This document shows positions 51,898 through 58,502 of a DNA stretch of 64,000 nucleotides, one piece after another (within the stretch, counting starts at the first letter, position 1; every line of letters starts with the position of its first letter). The translations under genes and the position numbers were made by a program. Origin of the DNA: Falsirhodobacter deserti (GTDB lineage Bacteria; Pseudomonadota; Alphaproteobacteria; Rhodobacterales; Rhodobacteraceae); NCBI RefSeq assembly GCF_004015795.1, contig NZ_ML137220.1, positions 62,001 to 126,000 on the forward strand, read 5' to 3'. The notes beneath the pieces are model-generated. The model worked only from the letters and a program-made list of their open reading frames with translations. It did not search any database and was not told the DNA's origin.

Positions 51898-53178
51898 GTG
51901 GAGCTTTGGATTCTTTTCGGCAGCTTCGTGCTGCTTTTGCTGATCGGTACGCCCGTGGCCTTCTGCCTGGGCGCCGCCAGCTTCTTCACCGTGCTTTACA
52001 TGGGACTGCCGCCGGTGGTGGTGTTCCAACGGCTGAATTCGGGCATCTCGGTCTATGCGCTGATGGCGATTCCGTTCTTCATTTTTGCGGGCGATCTGAT
52101 GGTGCGCGGGGATATCGCGCGGCGGCTGGTTGCACTGGCAGGGGGGCTGGTCGGGCACCTGCGGGGCGGGCTGGGGCAGGTCAACATCCTTGCCTCGGTG
52201 ATGTTCGGGGGCGTTTCCGGTTCGGCGGCTGCGGATGCATCGGCCGTGGGTGGCCTGATGGTTCCGCAAATGAAGGCGCGTGGATACAGCGCCGACTATG
52301 CGGTCAACATCACGGTCGTCGGTTCCATCATCGCGTTGATGATCCCGCCGTCGCACAACATGATCATCTATTCGATCGCAGCCGGCGGGCGGCTTTCCAT
52401 CGCTGATCTGTTCACCGCAGGGATCATTCCGGGCCTGTTGCTTGCCCTTTCGCTGATGGTGGCGGCATGGTTTGTGGCACGCCGTCGCGGCTATCCGACC
52501 GAGCCGTTCCCCGGCCTTCGCATTCTGGGCGTGATGTTCGTCTCGGCGCTGCCCGGCCTGCTGCTGATCGCGATCATCTTCGGCGGCGTCCGGTCGGGCA
52601 TCTTCACCGCGTCCGAAAGCTCCAACATCGCTGTCGTTTATGCGCTTCTGGTGACGCTGCTGGTTTATCGCACATTGGGATGGGAAGATTTCAAGGAAGC
52701 CACCTTTGGCGCCGTCCGCACCACTGCGATGGTGTTGATGGTAATCGGCAGCGCGGCCTGCTTCGGCTGGCTTCTCGCTTTCCTGAAGGTGCCCACGTCG
52801 ATGATCGCCTTCTTGCAGGGCATCTCGGACAATCCGCTGGTGATCCTGCTGCTGATCAACCTGACCCTGCTGGTGCTGGGCACGTTCATGGACATGTCGC
52901 CCCTGATCGTGATCACCACGCCGATCTTCCTGCCCGTGGCGCAGGCGTTCGGGGTCGATCCGGTGCATTTCGGGGTTATCCTGATCCTGAACCTCGGGAT
53001 CGGCCTGTGCACGCCGCCGGTAGGATCCGTGCTGTTCGTCGGCTGTGCCGTGGGGCGCATCGGGATCGGCGAGGCCATGCGGTCCATCTGGCCGTTCTAT
53101 GGCGCGGCCTGCATGACGCTGGTCCTTGTCACCTATATTCCGGCCCTGTCGCTCTGGTTGCCGGCACTTTTCCACTGA
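51898..53178 (+). CDS. TRAP transporter large permease (DctM family)
   Basis: 426-aa permease with about twelve helices; V-S-G-S-A-A-A-D-A-S-A-V-G-G, M-I-P-P-S-H-N-M-I-I and G-I-G-L-C-T-P-P-V-G-S-V-L-F mark DctM. The GTG at 51898 follows the DctQ stop without a gap. Clearly diverged from the DctM at 13862-15139, so it belongs to another transporter class. Confidence 0.94.
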   Translation: MELWILFGSFVLLLLIGTPVAFCLGAASFFTVLYMGLPPVVVFQRLNSGISVYALMAIPFFIFAGDLMVRGDIARRLVALAGGLVGHLRGGLGQVNILASVMFGGVSGSAAADASAVGGLMVPQMKARGYSADYAVNITVVGSIIALMIPPSHNMIIYSIAAGGRLSIADLFTAGIIPGLLLALSLMVAAWFVARRRGYPTEPFPGLRILGVMFVSALPGLLLIAIIFGGVRSGIFTASESSNIAVVYALLVTLLVYRTLGWEDFKEATFGAVRTTAMVLMVIGSAACFGWLLAFLKVPTSMIAFLQGISDNPLVILLLINLTLLVLGTFMDMSPLIVITTPIFLPVAQAFGVDPVHFGVILILNLGIGLCTPPVGSVLFVGCAVGRIGIGEAMRSIWPFYGAACMTLVLVTYIPALSLWLPALFH

Positions 53179-53186
53179 CACGATCC

Positions 53187-53208
53187 GGCGGCGCTTCACG
53201 GCGCCGCC
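53187..53208 (+). terminator. Hairpin after the TRAP operon
   Basis: GGCGGCGC (53187-53194) / GCGCCGCC (53201-53208), six-base loop, 9 bases after the permease stop. No U-tract follows, so it may slow RNA polymerase or protect the 3' end instead of being a classic intrinsic terminator. Confidence 0.5.
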
Positions 53209-53328
53209 GCTGCCTTGTTCCTTGCACGGCACGTCGGGACACTTACATGAGGTACCCGACCCCCTGCGCAATGAAGTGGTGAACGTCCGGCCGGGCCGTG
53301 GCAGTCACGCTGCATGAAAGGAACGCTC

Positions 53329-54009
53329 ATGAAAATCCTCGTGGTTCTTACCTCGCACGACCAGCTTGGCGATACCGGCAAGAAAACCGGTTTCTGGCTG
53401 GAGGAACTGGCCGCCCCCTACTATGTTTTCAAGGATGCCGGGGCAGAGGTCGTCCTTGCCTCGCCCCAGGGCGGGCAGCCGCCACTTGATCCCAAAAGCG
53501 CCGAACCCTCGTTCCAGACCGAACTGACGCGGCGCTTCGAGGCTGACGACGAAGCGAAGGCGCAGCTGGCCGCCACCGTAAGGCTTTCGTCGGTGAACCA
53601 GCAGGACTTCGATACCGTCTTTTATCCGGGTGGCCATGGCCCGCTGTGGGATCTGGCGGAGGATCAGCATTCCATCAAACTGATCGAGGATTTCATCGCG
53701 GCGGGCAAGCCTGTTGCGCTCGTGTGCCACGCGCCCGGCGTGCTGCGGCATGTGAAAACCCCCGAAGGCAAGCCGCTGGTCGACGGCAAGACCGTGACAG
53801 GCTTCACCAATACCGAGGAAGAGGCTGTCGAATTGACCGATGTCGTGCCGTTCCTTGTGGAAGATGAGCTGATCGCCAAGGGCGGTAAGTTCACCAAGGG
53901 CGAGGACTGGTCTTCCCATGTGGTGCAGGATGGGTTGCTGATCACCGGCCAGAATCCCGGTTCTTCGGAAGAGGCGGCAGAAAAGCTTCTGGCGGCGCTG
54001 AAAGCCTGA
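53329..54009 (+). CDS. DJ-1/PfpI-family protein, Hsp31-like
   Basis: 226-aa class I glutamine-amidotransferase-like protein. Nucleophile C133 in V-C-H-A-P-G, with the conserved E25/E26 in G-F-W-L-E-E and the G-G-H-G-P-L-W-D-L loop. These mark the Hsp31/glyoxalase III group that detoxifies methylglyoxal without glutathione. The ATG at 53329 has AAGGAA at good spacing. Stands alone; convergent with the small protein gene at 54016. Confidence 0.9.
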   Translation: MKILVVLTSHDQLGDTGKKTGFWLEELAAPYYVFKDAGAEVVLASPQGGQPPLDPKSAEPSFQTELTRRFEADDEAKAQLAATVRLSSVNQQDFDTVFYPGGHGPLWDLAEDQHSIKLIEDFIAAGKPVALVCHAPGVLRHVKTPEGKPLVDGKTVTGFTNTEEEAVELTDVVPFLVEDELIAKGGKFTKGEDWSSHVVQDGLLITGQNPGSSEEAAEKLLAALKA

Positions 54010-54015
54010 ACCACC

Positions 54016-54333
54016 TCAGCCCTTGGCCTTCTGCGTGAACCAGTCGGCATAGGGCGTGTTACGGGCCATGCGCCGGTTCAGATCCGGCGCATCGTCCTTC
54101 CACCAGACGGGGCCCCGCTCTCCCAATGCGATCTTCGCCCGGTTCACGGCGGTATGGGCGGCGTCTTCTGCCTGTTGGTTGCCGCTGCTGCGGGCTGCTT
54201 TCACTGCGCGCCGCGCTGCCATCAGATTCTTCACAAGGCGCTCCCGTTCCGCGTCGGACAAATGCGGATTTGCCGCCCGCCAAAGCCGCCCGCGCACGAT
54301 GATATAGCGTCCGTCAGGTGTTAGAAGCGGCAT
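54016..54333 (-). CDS. Small conserved proteobacterial protein of unknown function
   Basis: 105 aa, start M-P-L-L-T-P-D-G-R-Y-I-I-V-R-G-R-L-W-R-A-A-N-P, end with V-W-W-K-D-D-A-P-D-L-N-R-R-M-A-R-N-T-P-Y. I recognise this pattern as a widespread short conserved protein, but its function is unknown. Basic helical middle part rich in Ala/Arg. The start at 54333 lies inside the end of the DUF2254 gene (20-base overlap), so the two are coupled. Confidence 0.8.
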   Translation of the reverse strand: MPLLTPDGRYIIVRGRLWRAANPHLSDAERERLVKNLMAARRAVKAARSSGNQQAEDAAHTAVNRAKIALGERGPVWWKDDAPDLNRRMARNTPYADWFTQKAKG

Positions 54334-55552
54334 GGTCGCGCAGCATCTTGCGTTCATGTTCCGTTGGCAACGCCTCCACTGCCCGCTGGGTGGCCAGTGC
54401 GGCCTGCTGCAGAACCGCTGATCTGAAGCTGGTATCGCCCAGTCGGCCAAGTGCGGAAAGCGCCTTTTGCAGGCGCAGTTGTACTTCGATCTGGCCGGCG
54501 CCATCGCGGGCGATCAACATGAAGGCGTCCTCCAGCATCTCATCATCGCGCAGAACCGCAAGGAAGACGCGATCATGTTCCGGCTTCACAGCCTCGCGCG
54601 GGCGGTTTGCCCAGATGGTCAGCACGCGGGTCAGGCGCCCGATGACGTCAATCGCCGTGCCAGGATCGTTGACCGCGGGCGACAAGGCGCGCAGGGCGAT
54701 CTCGCTCATCACGACAAGGCCGAAGCGCGGATCCTGATCGAAGCTGCGTTCCTCGCCGACGGTGAAAGCGGTACGCACAACCTGTTCCGCTTCGTCGTCG
54801 GGCGCGCGGCCCAGATAGGCCAGAACCGTGCCATGAAACACGAAGGCCCCTGGACGCAACGGTACGAATATGTCGATACCCTCCCGCTCTGCCAGATCCT
54901 GCAGGGCCGTCGTATCGACATGGCGCAGATAGCCGACCTCTTCGGCCTTTACGGGATAACGGTCCAGAAACGCGGCCGGCAGCGGACGGCAGCCAAGAAA
55001 GGGCTGCTCTATCCGGTTGTTCATCGCCGTGGTGGCGGCTTTTTCGACGCGTCCCGTTGTTTCCCCAACACGGCCAAGGCGGGTCAGATGGTCGATCCAC
55101 CGCAGAAGCGATATGACAATCAGCCCGATGATCCCGACGGTGAAGAAGAAGAGCACAAGCCGGCCCCGTTCGCCATAAACGCCGGTGGGCAAAAGGATCA
55201 GGCCAACGATCGCGAACAGGAACGAGCCGATGAAGGCCGACAGCGCGTTCTGCGTCACCCGGTCCTCGATCAGAAGGGGGGTCGCGCGGGGCGTCACGTT
55301 GCTTGTCGCTGAACCATATGCCGCCGTCATGACGCTGAGCGAGAATGTCGTCACCGCCAGCATGCTGGAGGCGATGATGTTCAACAGGCTTTCGACCGCC
55401 TCGGCGGCGATCTGTCCGGGCAGATCCCACGGAATGAGTCTTTCAAGAACGGCTGCCAGTCCCGCCGTCAAGATCCCCAGCAGCCCGATCAGGCTGGTTC
55501 GCAACCAGATCCGTCGGCTTACCTGGGCAAGTATCCACCTCCATCGCGTCAT
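54314..55552 (-). CDS. DUF2254 family membrane protein
   Basis: 412-aa protein with four N-terminal hydrophobic helices (about residues 15-165) and a soluble C-terminal part. It matches the DUF2254 pattern: N-I-I-A-S-S-M-L-A-V-T-T-F-S-L-S-V-M in the membrane half, F-L-D-R-Y-P-V-K-A, and A-L-R-A-L-S-P-A-V-N-D-P-G-T-A-I-D near residue 295. Function unknown in the family. Translationally overlaps the small gene downstream. Confidence 0.85.
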   Translation of the reverse strand: MTRWRWILAQVSRRIWLRTSLIGLLGILTAGLAAVLERLIPWDLPGQIAAEAVESLLNIIASSMLAVTTFSLSVMTAAYGSATSNVTPRATPLLIEDRVTQNALSAFIGSFLFAIVGLILLPTGVYGERGRLVLFFFTVGIIGLIVISLLRWIDHLTRLGRVGETTGRVEKAATTAMNNRIEQPFLGCRPLPAAFLDRYPVKAEEVGYLRHVDTTALQDLAEREGIDIFVPLRPGAFVFHGTVLAYLGRAPDDEAEQVVRTAFTVGEERSFDQDPRFGLVVMSEIALRALSPAVNDPGTAIDVIGRLTRVLTIWANRPREAVKPEHDRVFLAVLRDDEMLEDAFMLIARDGAGQIEVQLRLQKALSALGRLGDTSFRSAVLQQAALATQRAVEALPTEHERKMLRDHAASNT

Positions 55553-55647
55553 TGGTCGGGCCTGCTGTTACCGGTCATCATGGCCCATGACATAGGCCGG
55601 AAAGCACGCTCCGCCTCTGTCGGGAAGCCAAACGCGAACCCTGCCGG

Positions 55648-56748
55648 TCAGATCAGTAACGAATAGCGGGTGTGCCGCCGTTCCCCTGTCCGTTTCAGCG
55701 CCCCAATCTCCACCAGGTCGCGAAGATCGCGGGTCGCGGTCGCCCGCGACGTGCCGGTGATCGAGATGTAGTTCTCGGCGCTGAGGCCGCCCTTGAAGCC
55801 TTCGGGGCCTTCGCGGAACATCCGCGCCACCACCTTCGCCTGACGTTCGTTCAGGCGCCCCCGGTGCAGGTCGTAGAACTTGGCCTTGGCGATGAAGAAC
55901 GCAACGCGATCCAGTGTTGCCTGCTGGGCATCAAGGACCGTTTGCCCGAACCATACCAGCCAGTCAGTGACATCAAGGGTCCTCTGGTGCGTTTCAAGCT
56001 TGTCGTAATAGGTCTTGCGGTCACGTTCGATCGTGTAGGCCAGCGCAATCAGGCTGGGCTGGCCGATGTTCTGGGCCAGGGACTTTTCCGCAAGCGCCCG
56101 CCCGATGCGGCCATTGCCATCTTCGAAAGGATGGACGCTTTCGAACCACAAGTGGCCAAGCGCAGCACGCGTCAACGCTGGCAGGGGCGCAGGCCCGTTG
56201 GGGACAGTGCGGTTGAACCAGTCGATGAATACGCGCATTTCTGTCGGCACCTGCGCAGAGGGCGGGGCTTCGAAATGGACCGTTTGCCGATCGATACGGC
56301 CGGAAACGATCTGCATCGCCTCGTCATGCCGGCGGTAGGCGCCGATCGTCTCCAGCCCGCGGTCGTGCGACAAAAGCATGCCATGCCAGCGGCAAAGGGT
56401 CTGGCCCGAGAGGGGATCCGCAAATCCGGAATAGACGTCGGCCATCATCTCTGCGATGCCCTGTTCACGAGGCCGCGCGGGCGCATTGTCGGCTGCCAGT
56501 CCGAAGTGGCGCCGCAACGAGGATTGGACGCTTGATCGATCCAGAACTTCGCCCTCGATGGCACTTGTGCGCATCGCTTCCTCGCTCAGAAGGTCGATGC
56601 GCAGGCGGTTGCGGTCCTCCCCTGTCACATGGCGGACCGCGCCCAGTATTTCGCCCGAAGACATCAGGAATCGCTGTTCAAAAGGCGCTATCGCGGCGCT
56701 GTCATAGCGGAAGTTCGGCCAGCCGGCTTGTGTCCAGTTCCAAGGCAT
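55648..56748 (-). CDS. Fic-domain protein (class II, with N-terminal inhibitory helix)
   Basis: 366-aa putative AMP-transferase. N-terminal DUF4172-like segment (W-N-W-T-Q-A-G-W-P-N-F); inhibitory motif S62-A-I-E65-G just before the Fic fold, the class II form that blocks ATP binding; catalytic H206-P-F-E-D-G-N-G-R-I-G-R, complete; and a C-terminal winged-helix region (residues 300-366; I-T-G-T-S-R-A-T-A-T-R-D-L). Such Fic-HTH proteins can autoregulate. A perfect inverted repeat overlaps its start codon (56748-56776). No antitoxin gene is adjacent. Confidence 0.92.
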   Translation of the reverse strand: MPWNWTQAGWPNFRYDSAAIAPFEQRFLMSSGEILGAVRHVTGEDRNRLRIDLLSEEAMRTSAIEGEVLDRSSVQSSLRRHFGLAADNAPARPREQGIAEMMADVYSGFADPLSGQTLCRWHGMLLSHDRGLETIGAYRRHDEAMQIVSGRIDRQTVHFEAPPSAQVPTEMRVFIDWFNRTVPNGPAPLPALTRAALGHLWFESVHPFEDGNGRIGRALAEKSLAQNIGQPSLIALAYTIERDRKTYYDKLETHQRTLDVTDWLVWFGQTVLDAQQATLDRVAFFIAKAKFYDLHRGRLNERQAKVVARMFREGPEGFKGGLSAENYISITGTSRATATRDLRDLVEIGALKRTGERRHTRYSLLI

Positions 56749-56776
56749 GAGTTATAGACGTCCTTTCTATAACTCA
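56748..56776 (-). promoter_or_regulatory. Inverted repeat at the fic start: operator or RBS hairpin
   Basis: TGAGTTATAGA (56748-56758) / TCTATAACTCA (56766-56776), 11-bp perfect arms with a 7-base spacer. On the minus strand the spacer is AAGGACG, so the ribosome-binding site sits in the loop and the arm touches the first base of the ATG. It may be a DNA operator for the Fic C-terminal winged helix or an mRNA hairpin controlling translation. Confidence 0.8.
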
Positions 56777-56896
56777 GATACCTCGAAATAATGATTTATG
56801 GAAGCTGGTCCAATCGCTCATCCGCAGTTCTGGACCGCCCTCGCAACATATGGACGTCGGCATCAGATCCTCGGCAAAACCAGTCTAACAGAGTTC

Positions 56897-58102
56897 CTAC
56901 GCCTGCCGCGTCGCATCGACGAGATCACGATCATGTTTGGCATGCCGCATCACAAGCATCCGCGATTTGCGACCCGCAGCCAGAACGCGGGCGGGCACAG
57001 GGTGGAAATTCACATCTTTCAATTCCGGAAACAGCGCAAAGATCTCTTCGCGTGCAGCAGCCCCGACTGCCTTCAGCGCGACGCCGCCGGTGAACATCGT
57101 TTCCGTCTCGGCCCCGTTCGAGATGACAACCTGATGGTCGTCGCACAGAAAGTGGAAGTATTCGACCTTTGCCAGGTCGCTGGCAAGCTCGATCCCTTCC
57201 AGCCCCACAAGGTGTTTGGCCGCAAGCAGGACCTCTGGTGAGTTGAACATCCGCGCGGCGATCTTCGAACGGACAAGCACGCGATGCTGTTGCGAGACGA
57301 TCAGATCTTGCACAGGAAGCCCGCCCCCCAAAGCACCCGCGCGGATGCGGACAGGAACCAGCCCCGGTGCCCGCATCATCCGGTCCTGGTCCACCGTTAC
57401 GCTGCCGCACCACCGAATGGTCTGCAGGCCATTGCCGCGTGTCACAACCTCATCTCCGGCGCGAAGACGCTCCACGGGTACCGGTCCGCGTTTGGTTTCG
57501 ATCAGTGTGCCGCGGCCGAAGCAGACGACCTGATCAAACGTTTGATCGTCAGACAGGACCACCGGGTCCGTGTCGGTCTCGGTCAGGAATACAGAAGCCC
57601 CATTCGCCACCGCTTGCACGGTAGGGCCGAGGCCCAGCGGCAATGCATCGGCCAGCTCGCTCAGCGGAACGTTCACGGGTTCAAGGGGGTCACCAAGCAC
57701 TGTTCCCGTTACTGCCACATCCACATTGGCGTCATCCACCGGGGCTTCGGTGATGAAGTATACGTTGCCATCGCTGTCCTGATACAAATGGCCGGACAAA
57801 TCCCCCACCGTGACCGCCAGTTCGGCACCGCTAAGGTTCAGGTTGAAATCGGCCGTCCCGAAGGTGGCTCCGCCAATGAAGGTGCCGGCTGGCGCAACCG
57901 GCGTGCCGGTCGAGGTTACGGGCTGCAGCGTATCGCCCGGCGCGACAGTTGCCGCGCCGTCCGTGGAAACGTCATAAAGATCGAATTGCACGGACTCTGT
58001 GGCCGTGAACAGGTTGAGCAGGTTCAGGTTCGTGCTGAGAGCAGGGTTCCCGGACGTGTCAATGCTGATCACACTGGATGGAAGCTGGGTTACGAACGGC
58101 AT
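56897..58102 (-). CDS. Hint-domain protein with secreted-type N-terminal region
   Basis: 401 aa. Residues 1-210 are low in Lys/Arg and rich in Val, Thr, Asp and Ala, a pattern of exported adhesin-like proteins without signal peptide. From about residue 210 comes a Hint_2 domain: V-V-C-F-G-R-G-T-L-I-E-T with the nucleophile cysteine, P-V-E-R-L-R-A-G-D-E-V-V-T, the W-C-G after L-Q-T-I-R, and S-Q-Q-H-R-V-L. Such proteins are frequent in Rhodobacteraceae next to RTX proteins. ATG at 58102 is preceded by AAGGAA. Divergent from the RTX hydrolase gene. Confidence 0.85.
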   Translation of the reverse strand: MPFVTQLPSSVISIDTSGNPALSTNLNLLNLFTATESVQFDLYDVSTDGAATVAPGDTLQPVTSTGTPVAPAGTFIGGATFGTADFNLNLSGAELAVTVGDLSGHLYQDSDGNVYFITEAPVDDANVDVAVTGTVLGDPLEPVNVPLSELADALPLGLGPTVQAVANGASVFLTETDTDPVVLSDDQTFDQVVCFGRGTLIETKRGPVPVERLRAGDEVVTRGNGLQTIRWCGSVTVDQDRMMRAPGLVPVRIRAGALGGGLPVQDLIVSQQHRVLVRSKIAARMFNSPEVLLAAKHLVGLEGIELASDLAKVEYFHFLCDDHQVVISNGAETETMFTGGVALKAVGAAAREEIFALFPELKDVNFHPVPARVLAAGRKSRMLVMRHAKHDRDLVDATRQA

Positions 58103-58502
58103 GATGAATATTCCTTGAGGATGACAACTCTGCGTCACGAATGGAAGAACGTTACCGCCTTATGGGCGCTGAGTCACTTTGATATCAACCACAGGTTGCA
58201 TAATGCCGTTGCCAACCTCATCCACGCCTCTGTTCAACTCCGGTAGAAATTCATCATATTACCGGGCAGTGACGAAAGAAAATTCCAATGAATATTCTAT
58301 GACATAGCCTATAGGATCGTTCCTTGCATCTAGGCGGTTCTTCACCATTCTGGTTTACAGGAGAACCCATAGGTTCTATCTACCCAACCGAAGGTTGTTT
58401 AGTCGCAAGATTATCTGGTAAAACTGTCCCCGTATTTACTTCGTGAACAAAGACTTGCGTCTACTCAACCATAAGCGTCATGCAAATATGGAAGAGCTGC
58501 GC
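58103..58502. other. Divergent intergenic region between Hint and RTX-hydrolase genes with AACC/GGTT repeats
   Basis: 400 bases, more AT-rich than its surroundings. It contains three small inverted repeats of one core: CAACC-ACA-GGTTG (58186-58198), GAACC-CATA-GGTTC (58363-58376) and CAACC-GAA-GGTTG (58385-58397). These could be operators of one regulator. No gene; the in-frame GTG at 58443 lacks a ribosome-binding site. Confidence 0.55.

Noticed and set aside
56791-57241. Plus-strand open frames opposite the end of the Hint gene
   Set aside because: Shadow of the Hint-domain coding sequence; the protein has no sensible composition or domain.
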